Assembly: GCF_008122205.1 (NCBI RefSeq)
Contig: NZ_PHNJ01000008.1
Coordinates: 1-64,000, forward strand
Direction of reading: 5' to 3'
Source: Natronococcus pandeyae
Lineage (GTDB): Archaea; Halobacteriota; Halobacteria; Halobacteriales; Natrialbaceae
Length of the DNA stretch: 64,000 nt
The notes beneath the pieces are model-generated. The model had not been told where the DNA came from. It searched no databases and saw only the letters and a list, made by a program, of their open reading frames with translations. The position numbers and the translations under genes were made by a program. Of the stretch, positions 1 to 8,680 are shown piece after piece (position 1 is the stretch's first letter; the number at the start of each line of letters is the position of its first letter).

Positions 1-410
1 GGTGCTTCCTCGTCAGCTTCCTCGAGTTCGTCAGCGAGCTGCTGCCAGTCTTCGACGGTGTCCGCGCCGTTGTTCAGGGCGTCAACGGCTTCCTGGGCTG
101 CAGCGCCGTACTCTTCTTCGATCTCATCGGCTTCTTCGCGTGCCTCCTCGGGCGTGTCGACATCGTCGGCGATGTCCTCACCGAGGATCTCCTGGGACTG
201 CGCGTTGATCTCGTCTACAATCTTGGTAAAGAGTTCATCCTGCAGGTCTTCCTGAATCTCCTCGTCGAACTCATCTATCTGTTCGATGTCTTCGACGTTT
301 TCGAACTGCGGATTAATATCCTCGATATCCTCGTTGACCTGTTCGACTGCCTCGTCCTCGGTCGTCTGTGCCGCGACCGAGCCTACGCCAGCGAATGCTG
401 ACGTAATCAT
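1..410. repeat. direct repeat, copy 1 (second copy 4379-4791)
   Basis: Positions 1-410 align with 4379-4791 in the same orientation with scattered mismatches and one 3-base indel near the signal peptide. Both copies encode the signal peptide and the Glu-rich N-terminal half of paralogous secreted proteins. The repeat may extend left of the window. Confidence 0.85.
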
Positions 411-458
411 AAATGTTGCAAGTGCCAGTGCGATCAGTGTGTGTCGTGTTTTGCTCAT
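1..458 (-). CDS. secreted acidic protein, 3' part outside the window; paralogue of the gene at 3316-4842
   Basis: The gene reads leftward from an ATG at 456-458 and runs off the window edge with about 152 codons visible. The first ~32 residues (MSKTRHTLIALALATF, then a stretch ending GVGSVAAQ) look like a Sec-type signal peptide. The mature part is acidic and helix-prone, rich in Glu, Asp and Gln, with no recognisable enzyme motif. It matches the N-terminal half of the 508-residue product at 3316-4842 almost residue for residue, and the DNA of the two is near identical. By analogy the missing part may carry the same DDAPVDD repeats, but that is inference. A TATA-like box lies about 65 bases upstream, so the mRNA probably has a leader of about 40 bases. 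Function is unknown; cell-surface or secreted location is inferred from the signal peptide. Confidence 0.75.
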   Translation of the reverse strand, partial: MSKTRHTLIALALATFMITSAFAGVGSVAAQTTEDEAVEQVNEDIEDINPQFENVEDIEQIDEFDEEIQEDLQDELFTKIVDEINAQSQEILGEDIADDVDTPEEAREEADEIEEEYGAAAQEAVDALNNGADTVEDWQQLADELEEADEEA

Positions 459-1063
459 GCGATCACTGCCCTCCTCGGGTGATTCCTTCGGAAGGCATCC
501 GTCCGTAGACTGACTGCCTGGTTATAACAGGACAATAGTTCATAGTTTATTTCTTTTCTGAGACGGTCTTATTGCTTTTCTAAGGAGATCTCGATATTCG
601 ATGCAGCTGCGACACTAAAATATGTGTGCAACTATTATTCTTGATATACTCTCGTTCGGCGCTGAGCCGGCCAATATACGGCCTCCTGATAGTTTTCGTT
701 CGATCGGCAGTCCGTTTTCGGCTCCGAACGTAACTGGTTTCCACGGACTCTATCATGAACGTCAGTTAAGCTCGATTTCAGTCGACCAGGCTACATGTTT
801 CAGTAGCAACGGTGCCGAACGGATCGAACGGCTACATTCCACGTATGGAACAATATGAAAAGGGTGGGATAGTCCTGATACCCCTCAGTGCGGCTTCCAA
901 TCGGCCAGTCCAGGACGATCGGCCCGAATCCGACCCGGTAGCGAGTCCTTCGAGCGGGTCCCGCTGAGAAGCGCACGAGCACCCGCGAGAGCCCCACTGA
1001 CGTGCGGCGAGAACGGCGCTCGACCGCCGTGCTTCGACTACAGACCCATCGTACCGTGTCCCG
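459..1063. other. 605-base non-coding spacer
   Basis: This spacer holds the promoter side of the left-edge gene (AT-rich between about 520 and 640) and the downstream flank of the protease gene. Short open frames exist on both strands but have no start signals, family resemblance or haloarchaeal acidic composition, so no gene is called here. Confidence 0.6.
521..528 (-). promoter_or_regulatory. TATA-like element (GTTATAAC) upstream of the acidic protein gene
   Basis: GTTATAAC sits about 65 bases before the start codon at 458, inside the short symmetric sequence CCTGGTTATAACAGG. The paralogous gene has a similar TTATAACTGG block about 55 bases before its own start (4895-4906), so the position of the promoter is conserved between the two copies. 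Confidence 0.4.
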
Positions 1064-2683
1064 TCACCGGTCCCTATCAGGGGACGACGGCGAGACGTCT
1101 TCCGATTCCCCGGTATCCTCGTCGTCGCCCCCGCTGGGTGCGATCTCGGCCTCGCCGAAGCCCGCGAGATCGCCGTCCTCCGCGCGCTGAACCGCCGCGA
1201 GAGCGTCGACGTACCCAGTTCCGATGTTCTCCGCGGTGTACTCGTCCGCACCGTCGGGGTCGTCGACGTCGTCGATGGCGTCGAGATCGGCCGTCGCCTC
1301 GAGCGTGTTGAGGACGTCGATCGAGTCGGGTACCGTCCCGTGGGTTTCGACGTACGCGTCGATCACTAGCGTCGCACAGCCGGCGACGGCCGGGCAGGAC
1401 ATGCTCGTTCCGTCGAGTGAACCGTAGAAGAGTTCCGTGTCGTCCCCAACCGCCTGGAGTGGATGAGCCGGGTTCATCGTACTCAGCACGTCCGCGCCCT
1501 TCGCTCCGGTTCCGTTGCGGTACAATCCGAGCGGGCCATCGACGTCACCGTCGGTCCGGTACGTCTCGAGGTTCTCGTAGGCTTTCTCCCGATCGTAGTT
1601 CGACTCACCGTGGAAATCGTCGGATCGTCCGCGTGAGGAGAACGCCGCGACCGACTGGTCGGCGTGGGTGGCTGCGACACCGAGGACGTTCGGTGCCCGT
1701 GCGAGGGCGTTGAGCGTGTTCGTCTCCGGGCCGGAGTTACCGGCGGCGAACACGGGCAGAATGTTCTCCTGGAGCGCCTCCCAGGTGGCGACGTTTTCGG
1801 GCATATCGGGATCGAAGTCGCCGTCGTCGGTGATCCCGTAGGAATTCGAGACGACCTGCACGTCAGTTTCACCGGCCCGTTTTTGGCTAATCATGTGATC
1901 GTACGCAGCGACGACCTTGACCAGGAGAAGCGTCAATCCCGCCGAGTAGACCGTCAGGTCGGCGTCGGGTGCCATCCCGCTGAACTCGCCCTCACTCTGG
2001 GTGCCGTTCCCAGCGACCGTTCCCGAGCAGTGCGTCCCGTGGCCGTTGTCGTCGGTGTTGATCGGTCCCGCGTCGGCCCAGAGGGTGGTGTCACCGTCGT
2101 CGGTGAGCGGGTCACCGATCCAGCGCCAGTTCGCGACGAGGTTGTCGGTGAGATCGGGGTGCAGACCGTCGACGCCCGAGTCGATAACGACGCTGTGAAC
2201 GTTCTCGCCGGTGTAGCCGTCTACTCCCTCGCCAGCCTGAACTTCCTGTGCGTTCGTGGTCGCGCGGGCGTCGTCGTTGTAGTACTCGAGTTCCCGGTTC
2301 GGAACGACGCTGACCACTTCCGGGAGGTCGGCGATCGTCTCGAGGAGCGTTCCGGGCGCTCTGGTGTACGCGATCGGCAACGTCTCGAACCCGAAGTATC
2401 CGTCCGGGAGCGAAAGCGTATCCAGGAGTGCGATGTCGTCGACCGTCTCGAGGACGACGAGAACCTCCTGCAGGGAATCAGTCGCAGTGTCCAGTGTCTC
2501 GTCGAGCGTCGTCCCGAGGTCGAGTGCTGTCGCGCTCCCGGTGGGGAGGACAGTTGCCACACCCGCGACGCCTATCGATTTGAGCACTCCCCGTCGGTGA
2601 CGCGATGTCGCACTCGGGGTTTCGTCGTTCACGGTTCCGTTCGCTCTTCTCGATACTCTCTTCTGGGTATCTGACTTGCTCAC
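1064..2683 (-). CDS. Tat-exported subtilisin-like serine protease (halolysin type, peptidase S8)
   Basis: A 539-residue extracellular protease. The N-terminus carries a twin-arginine signal (RHRRGVLKSIGVAG, residues 28-41) followed by a hydrophobic stretch, so it is probably exported folded by the Tat system. A propeptide-like segment (I9-like, about 70-145) precedes the catalytic domain. The catalytic triad is visible: Asp168 in VVIDSGVDGLHPDL, His215 in NGHGTHC and Ser427 in DGTSMSCPAVAG; the oxyanion Asn316 is in AAGNSG. The start is GTG (GTGAGCAAG); the only nearby upstream ATG runs into a stop. AT-rich promoter sequence lies just upstream. The C-terminus ends in an acidic tail shortly after the domain, so the long C-terminal extension of classical halolysins is absent. 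It sits between two near-identical genes for secreted acidic proteins; a functional link is possible but unproven. Confidence 0.9.
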   Translation of the reverse strand: MSKSDTQKRVSRRANGTVNDETPSATSRHRRGVLKSIGVAGVATVLPTGSATALDLGTTLDETLDTATDSLQEVLVVLETVDDIALLDTLSLPDGYFGFETLPIAYTRAPGTLLETIADLPEVVSVVPNRELEYYNDDARATTNAQEVQAGEGVDGYTGENVHSVVIDSGVDGLHPDLTDNLVANWRWIGDPLTDDGDTTLWADAGPINTDDNGHGTHCSGTVAGNGTQSEGEFSGMAPDADLTVYSAGLTLLLVKVVAAYDHMISQKRAGETDVQVVSNSYGITDDGDFDPDMPENVATWEALQENILPVFAAGNSGPETNTLNALARAPNVLGVAATHADQSVAAFSSRGRSDDFHGESNYDREKAYENLETYRTDGDVDGPLGLYRNGTGAKGADVLSTMNPAHPLQAVGDDTELFYGSLDGTSMSCPAVAGCATLVIDAYVETHGTVPDSIDVLNTLEATADLDAIDDVDDPDGADEYTAENIGTGYVDALAAVQRAEDGDLAGFGEAEIAPSGGDDEDTGESEDVSPSSPDRDR

Positions 2684-3315
2684 GTTCTTTAATTATTTAT
2701 CGTCATGCTTTATTATTTACAGCCATCATTTGTCTTGCATATGGAACTGGTGAGAGAGAAAATTTCGCGCTCTTGCAACAGTGAGTGGTAGTGAGACAGC
2801 GAGGGGTTTCGTGGATAGCCCTGTAGCCCACTCCACGAGTCGTGGTAGCGCTGCCGACAGAGTTGACGTGCTCGACGGGGGTCGTAGTATTTTCCACAAC
2901 GACTCCGGCAAGAGCACGAACAGATACGATTCCAGTCGTTCCGTTCCGATACCGTTCTCTTCCAGAGACTGACAGCAGGGATCCTTCGACACTCTCTCCT
3001 CGGGATCAGCACGTCCCTGAATTCCAGCGTTCTGCGACCGAATCCCGTACGATCAACTGTTCGGGCGTCCGGCCTGCGACTCCGATCCGAACTCGAGGCG
3101 TCACGAAGACGACGCCCGTCACGTGGAGTTCAGACGGCACTGATAATGGGACGATATCAGATCCATCAGTTCACGATAACGCTCACAAAGATGGGACACT
3201 GCGCTCGGGCAAGGAACTCTTCTCCCAACTAATCGAAAAAGGTGAATGTCACATCGGCTGGGTTTACTGAGCCGCGCGATACTCGTTCTCGGCGTTCGAA
3301 TTCGATGGGTGCCCG
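2684..3315. other. 632-base spacer without a convincing gene; possible relic
   Basis: The first ~40 bases are AT-rich and hold the protease promoter (GTAAATAATAAAG and GATAAATAATTAAAG, read on the minus strand). Frames of 60-140 codons exist on both strands. One minus-strand frame between 2713 and 3012 has a cysteine-rich stretch (CSCRSRCGKYY) that resembles a broken zinc finger or transposase end, but no intact start, family or coding bias supports it. It may be a decayed gene fragment. Confidence 0.45.
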
Positions 3316-4842
3316 TTATGGGCAGTGTTCGTCGTCAGTGTCGTCGGCGGGTTCGTCGTCAGTTGGCTCGTCGACGGGTTCGTCATCGGTGGGGTCGTCC
3401 GGCAGCTCGTCGATGTCTTCGACGTCGCCGTCAACGACGACGAAGACGTTTTCGACGGTGAGTTCCTCGACGGTGAGCTCTTCGACGGTAAGCTCCTCGA
3501 CGACGATCGTATCGACGTCGTCAGGGACGTCTACGTCGTCGTCATCGTCGACAGGTGCGTCATCGTCGTCGTCAACGGGAGCGTCGTCGTCATCGTCGAC
3601 AGGTGCGTCGTCGTCGTCAACGGGAGCGTCGTCGCCATCGTCGACAGGTGCATCTTCGTCGTCATCGACGGGTGCGTCATCGTCGTCAACGGGTGCGTCG
3701 TCGTCGTCAACGGGAGCGTCGTCGTCATCGTCGACTGGGGCGTCGTCGTCATCACCGACAGGCGTGTCGTCGTCAACGGGACCGCAGTCGTTCGGATTCT
3801 CGAGCGTTTCGTCACCGATCTGAACGCTCACGATCTCGACGTCACCAGCCGTGGTGATCTGCAGATCGTCCTCGAGCGTCGCCTCAGCGATCTCCGGGTT
3901 CTCCTCGAGGTCTTCGGGCTCGCTCAGTTCGGAGGCGTCGATCGTCAGCGACTCGCTGGCCTCGGCTTCCTGGTTGAAGAAGTTCAGCGTCACGTCGCCT
4001 TCAGTGATCGATTCGATCTCGGCACCGGCCAGCACTACTTCGTTACAACCGACGAACTCGGCGTCGAGATTAGTGATCGGAAGTTCTTCAGCAGGAACCT
4101 CGTCACCGACTTCGTCACCCACGTCATCTACGGGGCTGTCCTCATCGTCTTCCGGGAGGTCGTCGTCACCGACGGAGACGTTCTCGTCGACTTCGACGGT
4201 TTCGTTGTCCTCGTCAACGTCGACTGGACTGTCCTCGTCATCGTCGACGGGCGCGTCATCATCGTCGACGGGTGCGTCGTCGTCATCGACAGGTGCGTCC
4301 TCATCGTCGTCGACAGGTGCATCTTCGTCGTCATCGACGGGTGCGTCATCGTCGTCGACAGGCGCGTCATCGTCTTCCGGTGCTTCCTCGTCAGCTTCCT
4401 CGAGTTCGTCAGCGAGCTGCTGCCAGTCTTCGACGGTGTCCGCGCCGTTGTTCAGGGCGTCAACGGCTTCCTGGGCTGCAGCACCGTACTGCTCTTCGAT
4501 CTCGTCAGCTTCTTCGCGTGCTTCCTCGGGCGTGTCGACGTCGTCGGCGATATCCTCGCCGAGGATCTCCTGGGACTGCGCGTTGATCTCGTCTACGATC
4601 TTGGTGAAGAGCTCATCCTGCAGGTCTTCCTGAACCTCTCCATCGAACTCATCGATCTGTTCGATGTCTTCGACGTTTTCGAACTGCGGGTTGATCTCCT
4701 CGATATCCTCGTTGACCTGTTCGACTGCCTCATCCTCGGTCGTCTGTGCCGCGACCGAGCCGACGCCAGCGAACGCCGCTGACGTAGCCATAAGCATAGC
4801 TAACAGTACTGCAAGAACCTGGGTTTGCGTCTCTCTTTTCAT
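3316..4842 (-). CDS. secreted aspartate-rich repeat protein with APVDD repeats
   Basis: A 508-residue secreted protein of unknown function. Residues 1-33 form a Sec-type signal peptide (MKRETQTQVLAVLLAMLMAT, ending near VAAQ). Next comes a Glu-rich helical region (to about 150) shared with the left-edge paralogue, then about six APVDD units. A folded-looking domain of about 100 residues follows, bracketed by two cysteines (FVGCNEVV and NPNDCGPVD), then about nine more APVDD units, three VEELT repeats and an acidic tail ending EHCP. Runs of Asp spaced by Ala-Pro-Val could bind calcium or other cations and stay extended in high salt; this is inference. The start ATG at 4842 is followed at once by the signal sequence. 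A TATA-like block lies about 55 bases upstream. The domain order suggests a surface spacer or matrix protein rather than an enzyme. Confidence 0.8.
   Translation of the reverse strand: MKRETQTQVLAVLLAMLMATSAAFAGVGSVAAQTTEDEAVEQVNEDIEEINPQFENVEDIEQIDEFDGEVQEDLQDELFTKIVDEINAQSQEILGEDIADDVDTPEEAREEADEIEEQYGAAAQEAVDALNNGADTVEDWQQLADELEEADEEAPEDDDAPVDDDDAPVDDDEDAPVDDDEDAPVDDDDAPVDDDDAPVDDDEDSPVDVDEDNETVEVDENVSVGDDDLPEDDEDSPVDDVGDEVGDEVPAEELPITNLDAEFVGCNEVVLAGAEIESITEGDVTLNFFNQEAEASESLTIDASELSEPEDLEENPEIAEATLEDDLQITTAGDVEIVSVQIGDETLENPNDCGPVDDDTPVGDDDDAPVDDDDDAPVDDDDAPVDDDDAPVDDDEDAPVDDGDDAPVDDDDAPVDDDDDAPVDDDDDAPVDDDDDVDVPDDVDTIVVEELTVEELTVEELTVENVFVVVDGDVEDIDELPDDPTDDEPVDEPTDDEPADDTDDEHCP
4379..4791. 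repeat. direct repeat, copy 2 (first copy 1-410)
   Basis: This copy lies within the gene at 3316-4842. With copy 1 it brackets the protease gene, so unequal recombination between the copies could delete or duplicate about 4.4 kb. Confidence 0.85.
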
Positions 4843-5868
4843 TGGATGGTTACCTTTGCCCTCGTATTCGAAGGCAAGAGGATCGGCGGTGCCAGTTATA
4901 ATTAAACACAGATACGGTTCAGAGTTTACACAACTCGATAATCATTCAGTTGAGAACGCTGCAACGGTCTGATTCACCGGCCACTCGAGTAACACTACTG
5001 GTGATAGGTCTGTACAAGATATTGGTCCGTGACGATCTGATCGAAAACTTCTGCCCCAGCAGACGCTCTATCCGGCGAATTTCATTCGCTAAACGATAGC
5101 TAAACACACGAGATAGTAGTTGCCGCTGGTAGATGTGTGGGTGTGGATCTATCGTTATCGTTGATGATTGTCGCGAACCAGTTTACGATCTAACAGCGTA
5201 CCGAACAGTCTGCAATTATCGAAAAATGTGCTACTGTGGCATGGATCTGGCTTCGATCCCGCCTCGTTGCTTCCAGTAGAACTGATTTCCGTAGTTTGAT
5301 ACGCCCAATCCTCCCAGGAATCGCTCGTGAGTTGCTCGGCAGCGACGCAGAACGAGACACGTACTCACGAGCTCGGCCTTCGAAGATGGGTGGGAGTCGG
5401 TGCACCTCGAGACTTTCCGCCGGATCACTCGGACGGGTTCTTTTGGAGAGCAACTCACTGTCTGCTGATGCCAGTGAGTGCCACGAGCGTGCAGCGTCCC
5501 GCCACCGTCGAGAGACGGCCATGCCAGCACTGCCGCTCGGGTCGGGGACGACAGCGACCGTCCGATGACGACAGCGGACCTAATACCGTCGGGACCCTTC
5601 ACGGAAGGCAGCGCTACACTGGCGACGCGAAGCGACTCTCGTTCCAGCGCCGGTACGTAGCCATCCCGGAGAGAAATGACCCATCGGATCCAGCACGCTG
5701 TAAAAAATCCAACACGCTGTAGAAGACCCAGATCGATTCGATCAGTGCCCAACTGACTGTTCGGCGTTGCTGTACTGAGAGGGCGTTTAGTGATGCAGAT
5801 TGAGTCGACACCACGTCCGTAGCTAATCCGTCGTCTCGATCGAATCCGTCGACCGACTCTCGAGTCCG
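4843..5868. other. 1026-base gene-poor spacer, possible decayed coding sequence
   Basis: Apart from the promoter at its left end no gene can be supported. Several overlapping frames of 60-170 codons occur between 5190 and 5814 on both strands, but they have basic, Ser/Arg-rich or cysteine-containing products unlike the acidic proteins around them, and none has a promoter or family match. The first ~400 bases are AT-richer than the surroundings. The segment could be a remnant of a lost mobile or plasmid gene. Confidence 0.45.
4895..4906 (-). promoter_or_regulatory. TATA-like element of the aspartate-rich protein gene
   Basis: Read on the minus strand this is TTTAATTATAAC, about 55 bases before the ATG at 4842, giving a predicted leader of about 30 bases. 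The TTATAAC-GG core is shared with the promoter of the paralogue. Confidence 0.45.
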
Positions 5869-6483
5869 TCAGGTACTGTTCGGTTCGGAGACCGAGTCGT
5901 TCCGTGGAGCACGTGTGGCAAAGTAGGCAATGACGCCACCGATCGCACCGAATACGAGCGGGTAGAACGTCCCGGCGAATCCGATCGACAGGAGGAGGTT
6001 GGGTGCCATCGCTTCCTCACCCGGTGCGACCGTGAAGACGAACGTCCCCAGGATCACGAGTGGGAGGTAGCCGACGATGACGATCGACCCGGTGAGTGCA
6101 GCATCCGTTACCGATCCGCGGACCGTCTGTGTGTACCGCGTGACTATTGCACCAGCGAACAGCAGAACCAGTATCGGAACGGCGTACAGCACCAGGGTAC
6201 TTCCTCCCTCCGCCAGGATGAAGTTGTGACGCGGATCGAGTGCTTGCAAGACGCTATACTGTGGCGCGTCGGCGGGGACGTTGTGCGCGTTGAAGAATAG
6301 CAACCCGATCATCTCGACCGCCAGGTCCTCCCCGGTCGCTGCTTCTAGCGACTCGAAATCCTCACTCGCTTGCACGTCGCCGATCGCGGCGGCGTAGGTG
6401 AGGATGTATCCGACTACCCACGCAGTCGCACCGGCCACTAACCCGACGGCAATCGTGATCTTTGATTCGCGATTAACTACCAT
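5869..6483 (-). CDS. integral membrane protein of unknown function
   Basis: A 204-residue protein with about four or five hydrophobic segments: residues 9-30 (ITIAVGLVAGATAWVVGYIL), about 97-115, about 130-150 and two in 160-190. The loop between the first and second segments (about 35-90) is acidic and probably faces outside. No enzymatic motif was recognised. The ATG at 6483 has an AT-rich TATA-like sequence (AACTAAATATC, minus strand) about 25-30 bases before it, which suits a leaderless transcript. An inverted repeat lies further upstream. It is a single-gene unit, flanked by long spacers on both sides. Confidence 0.75.
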   Translation of the reverse strand: MVVNRESKITIAVGLVAGATAWVVGYILTYAAAIGDVQASEDFESLEAATGEDLAVEMIGLLFFNAHNVPADAPQYSVLQALDPRHNFILAEGGSTLVLYAVPILVLLFAGAIVTRYTQTVRGSVTDAALTGSIVIVGYLPLVILGTFVFTVAPGEEAMAPNLLLSIGFAGTFYPLVFGAIGGVIAYFATRAPRNDSVSEPNST

Positions 6484-6837
6484 AGCACGTGATTATCAAT
6501 AATGATATTTAGTTCTTGGTGAACGATAAATAAACTCCACGTTTATTTCTGTGGACACACCGGGAACCGACTCGTTTGGCAGACAGTGGCCGGCAGGTCC
6601 GGGATATGGAAACTCTGCCGTTCGAAAGAACTGGGGTTCACGTTGCGCTGTGGGCAGAAGCGGTTACAGAGGAAACCAGAACAAGATCACCAACGCAATC
6701 GAGTTCGCGATGACGGACTCGTTCAGCAGCTACGCTGATCGCGCTGAACGATACGGCCGTTTACCAGAATCTCCGATCGCCTGGAACGGTACGTTTCGTC
6801 CAATCGACAGGTATCTGATTGGAGTCGAATCGGTGAC
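6484..6837. other. 354-base spacer
   Basis: It contains the promoter and inverted repeat of the leftward membrane protein gene at its left end. The rest (6551-6837) can be read as a rightward frame with a GTG start, but the product is neither acidic nor family-like and runs into the opposite strand of the next gene. No feature is supported. Confidence 0.5.
6528..6548. promoter_or_regulatory. inverted repeat AAATAAAC-5-GTTTATTT upstream of the membrane protein gene
   Basis: Perfect 8-base arms AAATAAAC and GTTTATTT are separated by TCCAC. The element lies 45-65 bases before the ATG at 6483 and just upstream of its TATA-like box, a usual place for an activator or repressor site. It could also act as a promoter for rightward transcription. 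Confidence 0.4.
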
Positions 6838-7287
6838 TCACTCGAGCTGTCCGGCCCCCGACGGGGCGAGCGTCGAGACGCGAGCGTTCTCCTTGATTTC
6901 GAGCCCGCCGCCGGCGACGGTTAGCGGCATCAGCGGCAGGTGTGAGGCCACCTGCACCGTCGGATGAGAGCCGCCGCGGGCGAGCAGTTCGTTCGTCGGC
7001 TGGAGCAACAGCGGCGTCTCGAGATCGGTGAGGAACTCGTTGTGCTGGAAGACGTACTGGCCGCCGTCGAGTTCCCACCAGCCGTACTCGTCGTCGGGAT
7101 CGCGAAGCTCCGTCGGAACCGGCTCGAGGTCGGCGTCCTCGAGTTCGTCGCCGCCGAAGTCGATGCGGCCGGGGGCAGCGACCTCGTAGATCGCGCTCAC
7201 CGTCAGATCGATCCCGTGTTCGTGGACCTGTACCGGTTCGTACACCAGGTTGTCGACGTACTCCGCGAGCGGATGTTCGACACTCAT
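6838..7287 (-). CDS. dCTP deaminase / dUTPase-like family protein
   Basis: A 149-residue protein of the trimeric dUTPase-fold family that includes dCTP deaminase. The motif set is partly visible: an N-terminal segment with VHEHGIDLTVSAIYEV, a central strand pair with GGQYVFQHNEFL and a glycine-rich end HLPLMPLTVAGGGLEIKE. Such enzymes act on dCTP or dUTP to make dUMP and pyrophosphate and keep uracil out of DNA, but several haloarchaeal members are divergent and their substrate is untested. The ATG at 7287 starts MSVEHPLAEYVD; the open frame extends upstream to 8802 only because it lies opposite the next gene. It diverges from the hydrolase gene that begins at 7396, leaving 108 bases for two promoters. 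Confidence 0.75.
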   Translation of the reverse strand: MSVEHPLAEYVDNLVYEPVQVHEHGIDLTVSAIYEVAAPGRIDFGGDELEDADLEPVPTELRDPDDEYGWWELDGGQYVFQHNEFLTDLETPLLLQPTNELLARGGSHPTVQVASHLPLMPLTVAGGGLEIKENARVSTLAPSGAGQLE

Positions 7288-7395
7288 CTCGGAGAAGACG
7301 ACGGTTCGGAGCGGCAAAAAATGTGGCGTCGGGAGATCGACCGATGGACCGAGACGGAGCGAAACCATCTCTTTCCCCGCGCGAAACGAGGACGT

Positions 7396-8646
7396 ATGGA
7401 CGTCAGTCAGCAGCGACTCCGAACGGACATCGAGACGAACGCGACCTTCGGCTCGACCGAGTCCGAAACCGGTCACGGCCGAACCGTTCTCGTGGGTACC
7501 GAGGCGAACCGGGCGGCCCGAGATCGCTTCGTCGACCGATCCAAGGAAGCGGATCTCTCGGTCGAGGTCGACGCGGTCGGAAATATCGCGGCCACGTGGA
7601 CGCCGCCGAGCGCCGACCCCGACGCCGCACCCGTCGCGGTCGGGAGCCACCTCGATTCGGTCCCCGAAGGTGGAATCTTCGACGGGCCGCTGGGCGTCTA
7701 CGGCGCGCTCGAGGCCGTCCGCGGGCTCCAAGAGGAGGGAGTCGAACCCGCCAGACCGATCACGGTCGTCTGTTTCACCGAGGAAGAGGGCACGTGCTTT
7801 GGCGGCGGGATGCTGGGATCGGCGGTTGCGACCGGCCAGCGCGGCGTCGACGACGCGCTCGCGCTGACCGACGGCGAGGGGACGACTCTCGAGGACGCCC
7901 TCACCGGCATCGGGTACCGCGGCGAGGGCCGCCTCGACGCGAGCGCGTGGGACGCCTTCCTCGAACTGCACGTCGAACAGGACACGCGACTCGAGCGCGC
8001 CGACGTTCCGGTCGGCATCGTGACGACGATCACGGGAATCAGCCAGTCGACCGCCCGCGTCGTCGGCGAGGCGAACCACGCGGGCGCGACGCCGATGGAC
8101 GAGCGACGCGACGCGCTGGCGGCCGCGAGCGAGTTCGTCCTCGAACTCGAGCGCGCGGGCCGCGACCACGCGCTTGCGGGCGAGAACACGGCTGTCGCGA
8201 CCGTCGGCGGCTGCGACGTGCGACCGAACGCGACGAACGTCGTTCCCGGCGAGGTCGAACTCGGCGTCGACGTCCGTGACGTCGACTACGAGACGATGAC
8301 GGCGATCCTCGAGCGCGCCGAACAAAGTCTCGGCCGGATCGGCGACGAGCGCAGCGTCGAGACGTCGTTCGCGCTCGAACTCGAACTCGAGCCCGCACCG
8401 ATGAGCGATCGCTGCCAGCGCGCCTTCGAAGCGGGCGCGTCGGAGGCCGACGTCGAGGCCCTCTCGATGCACTCCGGGGCAGCTCACGACGCGATGCGCG
8501 TCGCGCGGGTCACCGACGCCGGCATGATATTTGCGCCCTCGCGGGACGGCATCTCGCACAACCCGCGGGAGTGGACCGACTGGGAGGACTGCGCGACCGC
8601 GACGCGGGTGCTCGCCGGCGCGCTGGCGGAGCTCTCGAGCGAGTAG
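7396..8646 (+). CDS. M20-family Zn-dependent amidohydrolase (N-carbamoyl amino acid amidase / allantoate amidohydrolase type)
   Basis: A 416-residue cytoplasmic metalloenzyme of the HyuC/AllC group. Metal-ligand motifs stand in order: VGSHLDSVPEGGIFDGPLGV (His and bridging Asp), VVCFTEEEGTCFGGG (Glu pair), LELHVEQ (His), and a C-terminal MHSGAAHDA with ISHNPREWT (ligand and substrate His). Family members remove ammonia and carbon dioxide from N-carbamoyl amino acids, allantoate or ureidoglycolate. Length is normal for the family. The ATG at 7396 (MDVSQQRLRTDIE) is preferred, because the open frame upstream is the antisense of the dCTP deaminase-like gene. The neighbouring amidase at 8681-10153 points the other way; together they may serve amide-nitrogen salvage, but no hydantoinase or purine pathway gene is present to fix the substrate. 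Confidence 0.9.
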   Translation: MDVSQQRLRTDIETNATFGSTESETGHGRTVLVGTEANRAARDRFVDRSKEADLSVEVDAVGNIAATWTPPSADPDAAPVAVGSHLDSVPEGGIFDGPLGVYGALEAVRGLQEEGVEPARPITVVCFTEEEGTCFGGGMLGSAVATGQRGVDDALALTDGEGTTLEDALTGIGYRGEGRLDASAWDAFLELHVEQDTRLERADVPVGIVTTITGISQSTARVVGEANHAGATPMDERRDALAAASEFVLELERAGRDHALAGENTAVATVGGCDVRPNATNVVPGEVELGVDVRDVDYETMTAILERAEQSLGRIGDERSVETSFALELELEPAPMSDRCQRAFEAGASEADVEALSMHSGAAHDAMRVARVTDAGMIFAPSRDGISHNPREWTDWEDCATATRVLAGALAELSSE

Positions 8647-8680
8647 CCACCGGGCTCGAAGGTCCGAAGACGACGAGCGA

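Noticed and set aside
3540-3770. Independent DNA repeat or CRISPR-like element
   Set aside because: The repeat is explained by in-frame APVDD codons of the secreted protein gene.
5231-5752. A 173-codon minus-strand frame in the gene-poor region
   Set aside because: The product is Ser/Arg/Cys-containing and not acidic, with no promoter or family; kept only as part of a possible relic spacer.
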